64,000 nucleotides of DNA from Marinobacter pelagius (GCF_900114925.1 NZ_FOUR01000003.1:124001-188000), one strand, 5' to 3'; positions 1-10,494 are shown, counted from the first letter of the stretch. The notes: generated by a model from the sequence alone, not told the origin. Made by a program: numbers and translations.

Positions 1-439
1 CACCCGGCTTCCGGTGGTGATTCCCCAGCGTGTGTGCGACGCCCTGCTCAAGTGGGTCAGCAGCTCGCCGCTGCAGGTGGTCATCGTGCTGCACATCAAC
101 CACCCGGCCGAGATCGACAAGCCGACCCGCCGGGCCCTGGGTTATCTGCGTGCGGCCGGAGCCATACTCCTGAACCAGAGCGTGATCCTCAGGGGCGTCA
201 ACGATACGGCGGACGCCCTTGAGGACCTGAGCGAAACCCTGTTCGAAGCCGGGGTGATGCCCTACTACCTGCATGCTTTCGACCCGGTGGCCGGTGCACA
301 TCACTTTGATGTGGGTGATAATGAGGCCCGCGAGCTGGTACGGGAGTTGCTCAAACGGCTGCCCGGGTTCCTGGTTCCGAAACTGGTCAGAGAGGTTCCG
401 GGCGAAGAAAGCAAGACGCCTCTGGACCTGTGGTCGTGA
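1..439 (+). CDS. epmB: EF-P beta-lysylation protein EpmB (YjeK), 3' part
   Basis: This is the C-terminal part of a KamA-family radical-SAM lysine 2,3-aminomutase. The family converts lysine to beta-lysine, which EpmA attaches to elongation factor P. The gene is open from the window edge (frame starting at base 2), so the start and the CxxxCxxC cluster motif lie outside. Visible family features are TRLPVVIPQRV at the window edge, the INHPAEID and LNQSVILRGVND stretches of the PLP/SAM barrel, and the tail LPGFLVPKLVREVPGEESKT, which matches the EpmB end I remember from E. coli YjeK. It lies upstream of the PilZ/fimX pair, but a 150-bp gap separates them. Confidence 0.88.
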   Translation, partial: TRLPVVIPQRVCDALLKWVSSSPLQVVIVLHINHPAEIDKPTRRALGYLRAAGAILLNQSVILRGVNDTADALEDLSETLFEAGVMPYYLHAFDPVAGAHHFDVGDNEARELVRELLKRLPGFLVPKLVREVPGEESKTPLDLWS

Positions 440-595
440 GCGAGATCACAAACCTGGACGTCGATCACTTGCAAAAGTTTGTTAACTCGTGATCTTCTCG
501 CTTTTCGTCGACCGTTTGCTATTTTACAGTCGACTATGGGTTACAAATAAAAACATAAGGGAAACCGACGGTGGCCCGGACATTGGCGCGAATTC

Positions 596-2407
596 ATGGA
601 AGGCACGATTCTGAAACCTGATCTACGAGTACCGGAACAGAAAACCACGACCCTGTCCTTTTGCGAAACGGCGCCGAAGCCCTTCCGCAACTGGGTGGCT
701 CAGTTGCCCATGGCCAACATTGGCGAGGTGTCCCGACAGCTCTACCATGCGATCATCGAGCTGAACCACCTTTCGGTCGCGCCCCAGCAGAGATTGCAGT
801 TTCTGGAACTGATCCGGGAGAAGATCCATTTTGTCTGCAACGAGCTGTCCCGGCATTACCTGGGCCTGGCCGTCGCCCTTCCGGAGAAGCAGCGCAAAAT
901 TGCCAACCTGGCCCAGGCCCTGCAGATGCACCTGGCCACCGGTTACAAGATTTGTATCCTAGACGGCCTTGACAACGGCGGCCTGGACAGGAACCGTAAG
1001 CCCGTCACCATGGCAATTCACCGGGCCATCTCGGAGCTGTCCGCCACCATCCTGCGCTCCCATCAGCTTTATTGCCCGAGCCCTGCTCGCAGCTGGCTGG
1101 AATGCCATCGTCTATATCGTTTTGCCTACCGCAACGGCATGGCCCATCTTCAGGTGGAAGACAACACCCTGAAGTCCCGCCGCACCAGCTCCCTGGCCGA
1201 CAGTTACAAGCGGGTTCTGCTGCTCGGTTGCGCTCGCCCCAACCAGTTGCGGCAGTCCGAACTCAACCAGGCGTACGAGCTGTTCGAGACCTGGACGGAA
1301 CACACCCAGTGCGGCCCGGATATTGGCGAAGACAGCCTGTTTGTGGTGAACATGGAGCATGACAATCCGCCGATCTATCGCAGCCTGCTCGATAACCAGC
1401 CCGGTGACGACAGCTTCGGTTTCGACACCCGGGAGCTGTCCAACATGGTTTCCGAGACGCTCCAGGCCCGGCGCACGCACCAGGAAAAAGAAAATCCCCT
1501 GCGTATCCCGGCCAATATCAGCGACACCCTGCTTACTCACCTGAGCCAGGCCCTCGGCATCCTGGCCAAACGCAACTTCAACCGCATTGCCAGCCAGGGC
1601 ACCCTGGAGGTCTGCGTCGGCCTCACCGCTGTCCATTATTTCATCGCCGGTGAAAAATCCTTCGCGGAATTCGTCAGTGGTAATGCCAGCGCCCGGGAGG
1701 AAGAGGACAACCACTTCCTGACCGAATCGAAGAAAGCGGAAGATGCCTGGGCCGGCGCCCATGATGCCGGCCCCAGCGAGGAGCGGCACTCCTCCCCAGA
1801 CACCCCGATCAACTTTCGTGGTGGCTATTTCGGCAAGCCCGCTGCAGATCCGATTCCGGAGAAGAATCTGCCCCGCTCCCACCAGGCCCTGCTGATCAAC
1901 ACCAGCCCTGGCGGCTACTGTGTTGGCTGGGAAACCAATGTGCCTCCGTCCATCCAGGCCGGTGAGATCCTCGGCGTCCGCGAACAGCAATCCCATCCCT
2001 GGAGCGTTGCCGTTGTACGCTGGATCCGGCAGGTAAAACACCAGGGCACCCAGGTGGGCATTGAGCTGCTGGCCCCCAGTGCTGCGCCCTGCGGGGTCCG
2101 GTTGCTCCAGAAAATCGGAAACAACAGCGAGTACCTCCGTGGTTTACTGCTGCCGGAAATAAGCGTAGTCAACCAGGCCGCCACCCTGATCACTCCCCGA
2201 CTGCCGTTCCAGTCCGGGAGCAGGATCTCCCTCCTGCACGATGGCAGGCAGGACCAGGGCACACTCGGTCGCAAAGTCTCGTCCACAGGCAGTATCAGCC
2301 AGTTCGAACTGAAACTTCAGAATAATACGGCACTGAATATCTCCAGCCAGACCGATACGCCGGTGGCCAGTGAGGATGAGTTTGATTCGCTGTGGCCGTC
2401 GCTCTGA
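596..2407 (+). CDS. PilZ-domain protein (PA4958-like) upstream of fimX
   Basis: A 603-residue cytosolic protein with no signal peptide or membrane segment. The first ~330 residues are a helical region of unknown function. Residues ~400-600 look like a PilZ-type domain: the stretch LLINTSPGGYCVGW carries the (D/N)xSxxG c-di-GMP-binding motif, preceded by basic residues. In Pseudomonas a gene of this type lies directly before fimX, and the same order holds here, so a role with FimX in c-di-GMP control of twitching motility is inferred. The ATG at 596 has no clear ribosome site. A better one (AAGGGA at 558-563) precedes a GTG at 571 in another frame that ends after 16 codons, so the start is uncertain. 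Confidence 0.75.
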   Translation: MEGTILKPDLRVPEQKTTTLSFCETAPKPFRNWVAQLPMANIGEVSRQLYHAIIELNHLSVAPQQRLQFLELIREKIHFVCNELSRHYLGLAVALPEKQRKIANLAQALQMHLATGYKICILDGLDNGGLDRNRKPVTMAIHRAISELSATILRSHQLYCPSPARSWLECHRLYRFAYRNGMAHLQVEDNTLKSRRTSSLADSYKRVLLLGCARPNQLRQSELNQAYELFETWTEHTQCGPDIGEDSLFVVNMEHDNPPIYRSLLDNQPGDDSFGFDTRELSNMVSETLQARRTHQEKENPLRIPANISDTLLTHLSQALGILAKRNFNRIASQGTLEVCVGLTAVHYFIAGEKSFAEFVSGNASAREEEDNHFLTESKKAEDAWAGAHDAGPSEERHSSPDTPINFRGGYFGKPAADPIPEKNLPRSHQALLINTSPGGYCVGWETNVPPSIQAGEILGVREQQSHPWSVAVVRWIRQVKHQGTQVGIELLAPSAAPCGVRLLQKIGNNSEYLRGLLLPEISVVNQAATLITPRLPFQSGSRISLLHDGRQDQGTLGRKVSSTGSISQFELKLQNNTALNISSQTDTPVASEDEFDSLWPSL

Positions 2408-2602
2408 TAAGCGAGACGCGGGTGGCGAACTGGCCAAACAGAGGGTTGTTATTACCCCCTATCCCCTGCATCATTCTGCATAAGTGATAGACCGGCCTCT
2501 GACTCTCGGCAAGCAGTTTTCCTCAAGGCACTGTTTTACAAGCAGATCTTAATGCTGCCCTGGAGCCGGCTCCGCAAACGAGTAGCACGAGACTTCTTAC
2601 GA

Positions 2603-4687
2603 ATGCAGAAAAAGAACGCCACAGTACACCTGCTGATTCTTGATCCATCTCAAAATGATGCTGAATCACTGGTCAGCCTGCTGAGGAATTCCGGGAAGGC
2701 CACACGGGCCCATCGCATCACCTCGGAAGAAGATCTCGAAGAGGTGCTGAAAACCGGCAACTGGGATCTTTTGCTGGCCCGGGATGTGAACGATGAATTC
2801 GGTGCCGACGAGGCCCTGGCAATGGTTCGCCGGATGGACAAGGACATCCCGTTCATCCTGCTGATGACCGAAGAAAGCCGGGAACGGAGAGTTGGCATCA
2901 TGAAGGCCGGCGCCCAGGACGCAGTGCCGTTCGACTATTCGGATCAGCTCGTGCTGACGGTCAACCGTGAGATTTCCGCCCTGGAAGAGCGCCGGCGCCG
3001 GCGCGTGCTGGAGTCCCACCTCCGGGAGGCGGAACAGCGCTGCCAACTGCTGCTGGAAAGCTCCAAGGATGCCATTGCCTACATCAATGACGGCATGCAT
3101 ATCTATGCCAACCAGTCCTACATGGACTTCCTCGGCTACGACGATATCGATGACCTGATCTGCATTCCGGTCCTCGATACGCTCACCCCCGAAAGCCAGG
3201 AGCGGTACAAGGAATTCATGAAGCGCTTCGCCGAGAAGGGCGAAGACGGCATGACCCTCAACTGCACGGCGCGGCGCAGTGATGACCAGGAACTGAAGGT
3301 CACCATGAGCGTGTCTTCGGCTACCTACGATGGTGAATTCTGCACCCAGATTGTACTCCAGCCCGAGCACAGCGATGCCGAACTGGAGGAGAAGCTGCGC
3401 CAGATCAGCAGCCAGGATCTGCTCACCGGCCTGTATAACCGGCAGTACCTGATGGACGCCCTTTCAGAAACCATCGCCCGGGCCGGTAAGGACAACCAGA
3501 CCGGGGCCCTGGCCTACATCGCACTCGATAACTTCATCACCATGAAGGGGCAGGTGGGTATCGCCGGCGCCGATTTGCTCCTGGGCGACCTGGCGGCACT
3601 GCTGAAGGAAACCGCCGGAGAGGATGCCACCCTGGCGCGGCTGAGTGATGATGCCTTCTGCATGATGTGCCTGCCCTGCGATGAGAAATCCATGGCCGAT
3701 CGGGCGGAAAGAGTTCGCAAGGCCATCGAGGACAACCTGTTCGACATCAACGGAAAAACCGTTCCGATGACGGTCAGTATCGGCGTGGCGGCGATTACCG
3801 AAAACTCACCCAAGGCGGAAGAATTGCTCGGCCGGGCCCACACTGCCTCGTCCGATGTCAAAAAGCAGGACGGCCATGCCCAGGGCAACGGGGTGCTGGT
3901 CTACAACCCGGCAGACTACGAAACCCTCGATTCCAGCAACTCCGTGGAGGCTATCCAGAAAGCCCTCGAGGACAACAGTTTCCGCCTCCTGTTCCAGCCG
4001 ATCATCAACCTGCGCGGTGAAGGCGAGGAGCACTACGAAGCCTTCGTGCGCATGCTCGACAAGGACGGCGAGGAAGTCTCGCCCTATGACTTCCTGCCGC
4101 CCGTGGGCCCGAACGAAACCGCGATCAAGATCGATCGCTGGGTGATCCTGAACACGATAAAGCAGTTGGCCAACCACCGCTCCCACGGCCACGATACCCG
4201 CCTGTTCGTCAATATCACGGCAGAGACCCTCCAGGACAAGACCTTTACTCCCTGGCTGAGCGTGGCCCTGAAGGCTGCGAGACTGCCCGGCGATGTCCTG
4301 ATCCTCCAGGTTCGGGAAGGCGATGCCAACAACTACATGAAGCAAGCCAAGGAATTTACCCGGGCGGTTCACGAGCTGCACTGCAAGGTGTCAATTTCCC
4401 AGTTCGGCTGTGCCCTGAACCCCTTCAACACCTTCAAGCATGTGAACGCGGACTTTGTGAAACTGGACGGCTCCTTCACCGAGGAGCTCCAGAAGAGCGA
4501 CAAGGCCAAGGAACAGGTGAAGGAAATGATCAAGACCCTGCAGAATTCCGGGAAGCTCTCGATCATTCCGCTGGTGGAGAATGCCAGTATCCTGGCCACA
4601 CTCTGGCAGGCCGGCGTGAACTATATCCAGGGCTACTACCTGCAGGCCCCGGCCCCGGAAATGAACTACGATTTCGGCGAGGGCTGA
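2603..4687 (+). CDS. fimX: FimX-type c-di-GMP receptor (REC-PAS-GGDEF-EAL)
   Basis: About 694 residues in the FimX order: a receiver-like domain (VHLLILDPSQNDAESLVSLL) at ~5-120, a PAS domain at ~140-260, a degenerate GGDEF domain (the signature reads LSDDAF) at ~280-430, and a degenerate EAL domain at the C-terminus. In the EAL domain the motif reads YEAFVRM and the usual DDFG loop reads ISQFG, so metal-dependent hydrolysis is unlikely. FimX proteins use this domain as a high-affinity c-di-GMP sensor that sets type IV pilus assembly at the cell pole. The start at 2603 (MQKKNATVHLL) is chosen by fit to the receiver domain; an in-frame ATG at 2552 would add 17 residues. Neither has a strong ribosome site. 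Confidence 0.85.
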   Translation: MQKKNATVHLLILDPSQNDAESLVSLLRNSGKATRAHRITSEEDLEEVLKTGNWDLLLARDVNDEFGADEALAMVRRMDKDIPFILLMTEESRERRVGIMKAGAQDAVPFDYSDQLVLTVNREISALEERRRRRVLESHLREAEQRCQLLLESSKDAIAYINDGMHIYANQSYMDFLGYDDIDDLICIPVLDTLTPESQERYKEFMKRFAEKGEDGMTLNCTARRSDDQELKVTMSVSSATYDGEFCTQIVLQPEHSDAELEEKLRQISSQDLLTGLYNRQYLMDALSETIARAGKDNQTGALAYIALDNFITMKGQVGIAGADLLLGDLAALLKETAGEDATLARLSDDAFCMMCLPCDEKSMADRAERVRKAIEDNLFDINGKTVPMTVSIGVAAITENSPKAEELLGRAHTASSDVKKQDGHAQGNGVLVYNPADYETLDSSNSVEAIQKALEDNSFRLLFQPIINLRGEGEEHYEAFVRMLDKDGEEVSPYDFLPPVGPNETAIKIDRWVILNTIKQLANHRSHGHDTRLFVNITAETLQDKTFTPWLSVALKAARLPGDVLILQVREGDANNYMKQAKEFTRAVHELHCKVSISQFGCALNPFNTFKHVNADFVKLDGSFTEELQKSDKAKEQVKEMIKTLQNSGKLSIIPLVENASILATLWQAGVNYIQGYYLQAPAPEMNYDFGEG

Positions 4688-4692
4688 GAAAC

Positions 4693-4720
4693 AACAAGGG
4701 CGCCAGATGGCGCCCTTGTT
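4693..4720. terminator. bidirectional hairpin between fimX and serB
   Basis: A 13-bp perfect stem (AACAAGGGCGCCA with its complement) and a 2-nt apparent loop lie six bases after the fimX stop and before the convergent serB end. There is no long T tract on either strand, so termination strength is uncertain. Confidence 0.6.
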
Positions 4721-4742
4721 CATTGCAGCTTACTACCTGCCC

Positions 4743-5975
4743 TCAGAACTCCGAATCCTGCAGGGTCTGGGTGGTTTCCCGCTCCCTGAAGCCAATCAGG
4801 TACAGGATCGCGTCCAGGCCCAGGGTCGAGATCGAGTGACGGGCGGATTCCTTCACCAGCGGTTTGGCCCGGAACGCGACCCCGAGGCCCGCCTGGCTCA
4901 GCATGGGCAGGTCGTTGGCACCATCCCCGACGGCGATCACCTGCTCCCGGGAAATGTGCTCTTTCTCGGCAATCTCCAACAGTAGTTCCGCCTTGCGCTT
5001 GCCATCGACAATCTGGCCGGCGACCCGCCCGGTCACCTTACCGTCCTCGATTTCCAGCTCGTTGGCATAGATGTAATCGATCCCCAGCTTACGCTGGAGG
5101 TGCCGCGCGAAGTAGGTGAAGCCACCGGAGAGAATCGCTGTGCGGTAGCCCAGGGCCTTGAGGCTGCGGATCAGGTGCTCTGCGCCCTCGGTCATGCGCA
5201 AGCGGGCCGCGATACCCTCAAGTACCGACTCATCCAGCCCCTTGAGCAGCGCCAGGCGCTCGGCAAAGCTCTGACTGAAGTCCAGCTCCCCCTGCATCGC
5301 CCTTTCGGTGATCTCTGCCACCTGGGGCCCCACGCCGGCCTCCAGCGCCAGCTCGTCGATCACCTCGGCCTCGATCAGGGTGGAATCCATGTCGAACACC
5401 ACCAGGCGCCGGTTACGGCGGAAGATGGAGTCCTCCTGGAAGGCAATGTCCACGTTCATCTCACCGGCTATCTGCAGAAAATCCGCCCGAAGCTGTTCCA
5501 GATCCGAAGGTGTTCCGCGCACCGAGAACTCCACGCAGGCAATGCGGTTCTCCGCGGGGTTCAGGGATGGCCGGCCCGACAACCGGCTGATGTTGTCGAT
5601 GTTCAGTCCGTGGCGCGCGGTGATCGCGGAAACCCGGGCGATCTGTTCCGCCTTGATGTCCCGGGCCAGCAGGGTAACGATGTAGCAGGCACGGTTCCGG
5701 CCGGCGGCCCAGGCCTGGTATTCCTTCTCGGTGATCGGAGCAAAGTGGACCTGGAGGTCCAAGGCATGCAGGCGGAACAGCAGGTCCCGGATCACCGGTG
5801 AGGATTTGGACTCGTCGGGAATCTCGATCAGGATGCCCCAGGTCAGGTGGTCGTGGATCACCGCCTGGCCGATATCCAGGATCCGCACGTGGTAGCGGCC
5901 CATGATACCGGTAATCTCGGAAGTCAGCCCCGGCTTGTCACGCCCGGAGACATTAATCAGTACCAGTTCACTCAC
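4743..5975 (-). CDS. serB: phosphoserine phosphatase SerB
   Basis: This enzyme hydrolyses O-phosphoserine in the last step of serine synthesis. The N-terminal ~180 residues contain two ACT-type regulatory segments ([20 protein letters not shown] and a second near 95-175). The C-terminal half is a HAD phosphatase: D195-M-D197-S-T holds the catalytic nucleophile, followed by the SGGF and [10 protein letters not shown] motifs. Length (410 aa) matches the long two-ACT form of Pseudomonas rather than the shorter E. coli enzyme. The start codon overlaps the end of parC by 8 bp, so serB is probably translated from the parC transcript. Confidence 0.95.
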   Translation of the reverse strand: MSELVLINVSGRDKPGLTSEITGIMGRYHVRILDIGQAVIHDHLTWGILIEIPDESKSSPVIRDLLFRLHALDLQVHFAPITEKEYQAWAAGRNRACYIVTLLARDIKAEQIARVSAITARHGLNIDNISRLSGRPSLNPAENRIACVEFSVRGTPSDLEQLRADFLQIAGEMNVDIAFQEDSIFRRNRRLVVFDMDSTLIEAEVIDELALEAGVGPQVAEITERAMQGELDFSQSFAERLALLKGLDESVLEGIAARLRMTEGAEHLIRSLKALGYRTAILSGGFTYFARHLQRKLGIDYIYANELEIEDGKVTGRVAGQIVDGKRKAELLLEIAEKEHISREQVIAVGDGANDLPMLSQAGLGVAFRAKPLVKESARHSISTLGLDAILYLIGFRERETTQTLQDSEF

Positions 5976-8262
5976 TGTCGGAGCTCTCCTCTTGTCCGGC
6001 CCGTGCCGCCGAAGGAATCACATCAATGGCATCAACCCGCTGCAAGCCCCGGGGCAGCTTGTGGCCGCGCCGGCCGCGCTCACCCAGGTAATGCTCCAGG
6101 TCACTGAACTGCAGCCCCATCTTGCGTTTACCGGCCCGGATCTCGAGCTGGTCGTCTTCGGCAAATACCGCCACGGCCACCACGAATTCCTCCCGGTTCT
6201 GAACTCTCGCCGAAGGGATACTGATGATCTTGTTGCCCTTGCCCTTGGCCAGTTCCGGCAACTCGTTCAGGGGGAATACCAGCATCCGTCCCTCGTTGGA
6301 AATGGCTGCGAGGTAGAGGGTCTTGTCGGCCCTGGGCACCATCACCGGGGGCATGATCTTCGCTCCCTTGGGTACCGATACCACCGCCTTGCCATTACGG
6401 TTCTTGCTGATCATGTCCTGCAACGAGGTGACAAAACCATAGCCACCGTCGGTGACGAGAAGGGTCTTGCTGCCCGGGTCACCCATCAACAATCCCGCAA
6501 AAGAGGCGCCGGAGGGTGGATTGATCCTGCCGGTCAGGGGCTCGCCCTGCCCCCTGGCCGAGGGCAGAGAGTGCGCCATCAGGGCGTAGGCACGGCCGGT
6601 GGAGTCCAGGAAGATCGCCTGCTGATTGTTGCGGCCACGGGCGGCCAGGGCAAAGCGGTCGCCGGCCTTGTAGCTCAGGCCTTCGGGCTCGATATCGTGG
6701 CCCTTGGCGGCGCGCACCCAGCCCTTCTCCGAGAGCACCACGGTGACCGGATCGTTGGAGACCAGGTCCACTTCACTGAAGGCCCGGGCTTCCTCACGCT
6801 CGACAATGGGCGAGCGACGGTCGTCCCCGAACGTCTCGGCGTCCTGCTGCAGCTCGGTCTTGATCAGCTCCCGGAGCCGGTCCTCGGAGCCCAGGATCGC
6901 CTGCAGCTCGTCCCGCTCGGCGGAAAGTTCGTCCTGCTCGCCGCGGATCTTCATTTCTTCCAGTTTAGCCAAATGGCGCAGTTTCAGTTCGAGGATCGCC
7001 TCCGCCTGCTCGGGCGAGAGGCCGAACCGGGCCATCAGCTCGTCCTTGGGCTTGTCCTCGTAGCGGATAATCTCGATCACTTCATCGATATTCAGGTAGG
7101 CGACCAGCAGACCCTCAAGGATGTGCAGCCGGGCCAATACCTTGTCCAGGCGGTGCTGGAGACGGCGGGTCACGGTGGTGCGACGGAACGCCAGCCACTC
7201 GGTCAGGATCTGGTGCAGACCCTTCACCCCCGGGCGGCCATCGTTACCAATGACGTTGATATTGACCCGGTAGGTCTTCTCCAGATCGGTACTGGCGAAC
7301 AGGTGGGCCATCAGCCCGTCCAGGTCGACGCGGTTGGAGCGCGGCACAATCACCAGCCGGGTCGGGTTTTCGTGATCGGATTCATCCCGGAGGTCCGCCA
7401 CCATCGGCAACTTCTTGGTCTGCATCTGCTGGGCAATCTGCTCCAGCACCCGGTTGCCGGAGACCTGGTGCGGCAGGTCGGTGACCACCACTTCGCCATT
7501 TTCCCGGATCCAACGGGCCCGCATGCGAAGGGAACCGCGACCCGTCTCGTACATCTGGCGGATGTCCTTGCGGGGCGTGATGATCTCCGCCCGGGTCGGG
7601 AAATCCGGCCCCTTGATGTGTTCACACAGCTCGTCGACACCGGCCTCTGGCTTGTCCAGCAAGCGGATACAGGCAGCGGTCACCTCCCGGACATTGTGCG
7701 GCGGGATATCGGTGGCCATCCCCACCGCGATCCCGGTGGTGCCGTTCAGCAGCACGTGTGGCAAGCGCGCCGGCAGTACCGAGGGCTCCTCCATGGTGCC
7801 GTCGAAGTTGGGCACCCAGTCGACCGTACCCTGCCCCAGCTCGCTGAGCAGCACCTCCGCGAAGGGAGCCAGCCGCGACTCGGTGTAACGCATGGCGGCG
7901 AAGGACTTGGGATCATCCGGAGAACCCCAGTTACCCTGCCCGTCCACCAGCGGATAGCGGTAGGAGAAGGGCTGGGCCATGAGTACCATGGCCTCGTAGC
8001 AGGCGCTGTCACCGTGGGGGTGAAACTTACCCAGGACATCACCGACGGTACGGGCGGATTTCTTGTACTTGGAGGTGGACTTGAGCCCGAGCTCCGACAT
8101 GGCGTACACAATCCGCCGCTGGACCGGCTTCAGTCCGTCCCCGACGTTGGGCAAGGCCCGGTCGAGGATGACGTACATGGAGTAATCGAGATAGGCCTTC
8201 TCCGTGTAATCCCTTAGCGAGACGCGCTCGAAGCCTTCATCGGTGGTCTGAAATTCTGGCAT
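5968..8262 (-). CDS. parC: DNA topoisomerase IV subunit A
   Basis: The breakage-reunion subunit of topoisomerase IV, which decatenates chromosomes together with ParE (encoded at 13.6-15.5 kb on the same strand). The catalytic tyrosine is Y126 in AAMRYTESR. The quinolone-resistance region reads [10 protein letters not shown] (81-90); the residues equivalent to E. coli S80 and E84 are S86 and E90, the usual sensitive state. The C-terminal third is the expected beta-pinwheel DNA-wrapping domain. 764 residues is normal length. About 250 bp without a gene precede it and must hold the parC-serB promoter. Confidence 0.96.
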   Translation of the reverse strand: MPEFQTTDEGFERVSLRDYTEKAYLDYSMYVILDRALPNVGDGLKPVQRRIVYAMSELGLKSTSKYKKSARTVGDVLGKFHPHGDSACYEAMVLMAQPFSYRYPLVDGQGNWGSPDDPKSFAAMRYTESRLAPFAEVLLSELGQGTVDWVPNFDGTMEEPSVLPARLPHVLLNGTTGIAVGMATDIPPHNVREVTAACIRLLDKPEAGVDELCEHIKGPDFPTRAEIITPRKDIRQMYETGRGSLRMRARWIRENGEVVVTDLPHQVSGNRVLEQIAQQMQTKKLPMVADLRDESDHENPTRLVIVPRSNRVDLDGLMAHLFASTDLEKTYRVNINVIGNDGRPGVKGLHQILTEWLAFRRTTVTRRLQHRLDKVLARLHILEGLLVAYLNIDEVIEIIRYEDKPKDELMARFGLSPEQAEAILELKLRHLAKLEEMKIRGEQDELSAERDELQAILGSEDRLRELIKTELQQDAETFGDDRRSPIVEREEARAFSEVDLVSNDPVTVVLSEKGWVRAAKGHDIEPEGLSYKAGDRFALAARGRNNQQAIFLDSTGRAYALMAHSLPSARGQGEPLTGRINPPSGASFAGLLMGDPGSKTLLVTDGGYGFVTSLQDMISKNRNGKAVVSVPKGAKIMPPVMVPRADKTLYLAAISNEGRMLVFPLNELPELAKGKGNKIISIPSARVQNREEFVVAVAVFAEDDQLEIRAGKRKMGLQFSDLEHYLGERGRRGHKLPRGLQRVDAIDVIPSAARAGQEESSDSE

Positions 8263-8518
8263 GGATGCCCCTTTTGCCTGAATTGCCTGTTGTTTGGAAT
8301 GGCTGTGATGCTACTCTCCGCGCCCCTGAATTACACGGGGGCAGAGGAAGAAGGCACATTATATGGACGCAGGGGCGGATACACCAATCCGGTGCTGATC
8401 CAGTGAGGGTACGCAAACGCCAATAGCGGAATTCCCGCATGGAGAGACTGTAAGGGTCACCGTATTCTCACCAACAGTTAATAGAAGACCGTTTCCACTC
8501 CCGAACAAGCGGAACACT

Positions 8519-8758
8519 ATGAAACCCAACCTCAAGGCCTGCGGGCAAGCCATGGTGACAGCCATGGTCAATGCAGTACTGGCAGTAGCGCTGATGCTCC
8601 TGGTGGAGTTTGCAATCAGTGGGAGTTTCGCGGTACCGGAGCCCTATCTGTGGGCGGGTCTGCTGATCTGGCTGGTGATTTTTGCCGGTCAGTTCTGGCG
8701 TCAACGCCACCTGTGCAAGAACTGCCCGTCCTCCCGGGAGTCCTCAGGCTCGATCTGA
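8519..8758 (+). CDS. small membrane protein, two predicted helices
   Basis: A 79-residue reading frame with two strongly hydrophobic segments (~13-35 and ~43-60), a short polar N-terminus and a basic, cysteine-containing tail (RQRHLCKNCPSS). A weak ribosome site (AAGCGGAA) lies about 8 bases before the ATG. I recognise no family. It lies alone between the divergent parC gene and the convergent YceI gene. The membrane character and the two-cysteine tail argue for a real gene, but nothing in the window confirms it. Confidence 0.45.
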   Translation: MKPNLKACGQAMVTAMVNAVLAVALMLLVEFAISGSFAVPEPYLWAGLLIWLVIFAGQFWRQRHLCKNCPSSRESSGSI

Positions 8759-8807
8759 TTAACGGCAATATTCCTGTCTTCTGGCGGAAGACTTTGAAAG
8801 GCAGGAA

Positions 8808-8830
8808 GGTTCCGGGCTGAGCCCGGAACC
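8808..8830. terminator. GC-rich hairpin between convergent genes
   Basis: A 10-bp perfect stem (GGTTCCGGGC and its complement) with a 3-nt loop lies between the small membrane-protein gene and the convergent YceI gene. It has no T tract on either strand, so it may be a transcript-end stabiliser rather than a strong terminator. Confidence 0.45.
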
Positions 8831-8853
8831 GGATCTGGCAGGGTCAGCCAGGC

Positions 8854-9438
8854 TTACTGTCGAATCCCCTCGACAGAGATAATGATTTCAACAGTCTCGG
8901 CAGCCGGGCCGAGATCCATTGGAATACCAAAGTCCTTCAACCGAAGTTCGGTCTCTGCCTCAAAGCCCATACGGTAGCCACCCCAGGGGTCCTCACCGTG
9001 GGCGATCATCTCGGCATCCAGGGTAACTTCTTTCGTAACACCGCGAAGAGTCAGGTCACCGATAATGTCCGCTTCGCCATCCTCGTCGACAACCACACGC
9101 TTGCTGGTGAAAGACGCTTCCGGGTGTTCGTCCACGTAAAGGAAATCTTCACTGCGCAGGTGCTTGTCACGCTCGGCGTGATTGGAATCAACACTGGAAG
9201 TATCGATGGTCACGTTGACCGAGCTGTTCTCGGGATTCTCGGCATCATAGACAAACTGACCGTCGAAATCGTTGAAGCGGCCATACAGCCAGCTATAACC
9301 CAGATGGGAAATCTTGAAAGTGATGAACTGGTGTGTACCCTCGTTGTCGAAGGCGTAGGTGCCACCGTGCTCATCAGCCTGGGCGGCACCGCCGACCAGC
9401 GCCATGGATACCGCGGATGCAAGCAATATTTTCTTCAT
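8854..9438 (-). CDS. periplasmic YceI-family protein
   Basis: A secreted lipocalin-like protein of about 194 residues. The start is set at 9438 ([21 protein letters not shown]), which gives a clean Sec signal peptide cleaved near residue 21; an upstream in-frame start would spoil it. The rest has the family pattern: [29 protein letters not shown], then [26 protein letters not shown] and [18 protein letters not shown]. YceI proteins bind amphiphilic molecules such as polyisoprenoid quinones. The gene follows a cytochrome b561 gene on the same strand, as in the E. coli yceJ-yceI pair, suggesting they work on the same quinone or redox process. Confidence 0.92.
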   Translation of the reverse strand: MKKILLASAVSMALVGGAAQADEHGGTYAFDNEGTHQFITFKISHLGYSWLYGRFNDFDGQFVYDAENPENSSVNVTIDTSSVDSNHAERDKHLRSEDFLYVDEHPEASFTSKRVVVDEDGEADIIGDLTLRGVTKEVTLDAEMIAHGEDPWGGYRMGFEAETELRLKDFGIPMDLGPAAETVEIIISVEGIRQ

Positions 9439-9506
9439 GAATGGTTTCTCCCTTATTTGGTAAACCAGCCCGGTCATCGGGCGTCACTTCTTTGTTGCCT
9501 CGCCAC

Positions 9507-10052
9507 TCACTTACCGAGCATACGAAGCAGGGTCCGGTCACGATCAACAACGTGGTGTTTCAGCGCCGCGAGGGCATGCAGCCCGGCGAGCACCACAATC
9601 GCCCAGGTTGACCAGTAATGTATGGTGCCGGCGATGTCCTCCATGCCTTTCACCTGTCCGGTAACCGAAGGCACATCGAACCAGCCGAAGACGCTGATGG
9701 ACGAACCGTCGGCCGTCGTTATCAGGTAACCACTGACCATTGCGACAAACAGCAGCAGGTATAACACCGCATGCGCCGCATGGGCAGACAACACTTCCAG
9801 TCGCGTGTGCTCCGACAGGGGCGCTGGTGGCGGATTGATGAAACGCCAGATCACCCGGAGAACCATGACCGCCAGCAACAGAATGCCGACACTCCGGTGA
9901 ATGTCGGGGGCACGACGGTACCAGTCGTCATAGTAGGTCAGGTCTACCATCCAGTAACCGAGGGCGAACAGCCCGATCACTGCAACAGCAACCAGCCAGT
10001 GGATAAGAATCGCGATCGCACCATAACGGTCGATACTGTTTCGAAACTGCAT
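9507..10052 (-). CDS. cytochrome b561 family membrane protein
   Basis: A 181-residue four-helix membrane protein of the bacterial di-haem b561 type. Helix 1 is HWLVAVAVIGLFALGYWMV, with the haem-ligand histidine in AILIHWLVA; DIHRSVGILLLAVMVLRVIWRF, HAAHAVLYLLLFVAMVSGYLI and HYWSTWAIVVLAGLHALAALKHH follow, each carrying histidines where the family places haem ligands. The likely role is electron transfer to or from membrane quinone. It is the first gene of a two-gene operon with YceI, 68 bp apart. Confidence 0.9.
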   Translation of the reverse strand: MQFRNSIDRYGAIAILIHWLVAVAVIGLFALGYWMVDLTYYDDWYRRAPDIHRSVGILLLAVMVLRVIWRFINPPPAPLSEHTRLEVLSAHAAHAVLYLLLFVAMVSGYLITTADGSSISVFGWFDVPSVTGQVKGMEDIAGTIHYWSTWAIVVLAGLHALAALKHHVVDRDRTLLRMLGK

Positions 10053-10278
10053 TGCCTGGAGACCACTCCCTGTCTGCTGAGTTGATGGAAAGAGTCTAGA
10101 AAGACCGGATGATGAATAAAATCAAAATGTTTTGCTGCCGAACATCAGAAATTCTGATCATCCGCTCTGACCTATTCCTTTAGTCGTATACGGGTTATAC
10201 GGATTGTTCAAATTCATGACAAAGATAAACTTCTCACATACCTTTTCAATCAGCCGGGATGAATCCAGGAGAAACGTC

Positions 10279-10326
10279 ATGGAACTCGAATTCGACGAAA
10301 GCGTTGTTGTTCCCAGCAACAACTGA
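10279..10326 (+). CDS. possible 15-residue small ORF
   Basis: A very short reading frame (MELEFDESVVVPSNN) with an excellent ribosome site, AGGAGAA at 10267-10273, five bases before the ATG. It ends three bases before a strong intrinsic terminator. The frame stays open upstream to an ATG at 10216 (36 residues in all), but that start has no ribosome site. The whole looks like a separate ~110-150 nt transcript between a divergent cytochrome operon and the EAL gene. It could be a small acidic protein, a leader, or a small RNA; I recognise no homologue. Confidence 0.4.
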   Translation: MELEFDESVVVPSNN

Positions 10327-10328
10327 GT

Positions 10329-10354
10329 AAAAGCGGTCTTCGGGCCGCTTTTTT
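10329..10354 (+). terminator. intrinsic terminator with TTCG tetraloop
   Basis: The stem AAGCGGTC pairs with the complementary strand through a TTCG tetraloop and is followed by six Ts. This is a textbook Rho-independent terminator placed directly after the 15-codon ORF. Confidence 0.9.
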
Positions 10355-10494
10355 CATTCTCTCATCCCGCTGTCTCCCTCCAGAACACCGACGGATTCCC
10401 GTTTCTTCAGGGAAGTTGTGGTAATGGCTGCATTTTTTTGGCAATCTCCGCGAAAGAATGCAGTCTCGCGCCGTAACGACGACCCGAAGAAACC

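Noticed and set aside
571..621. 16-codon upstream frame with a ribosome site overlapping the PilZ gene start
   Set aside because: It could be a leader peptide, but a single short frame without other support is not enough; it is mentioned only as a reason for start uncertainty.
5902..8217. 771-codon open frame on the plus strand
   Set aside because: It is antisense to parC, lacks any recognisable domain, is rich in G, H, Q and R as expected for a shadow frame of GC-rich coding DNA, and has no ribosome site.
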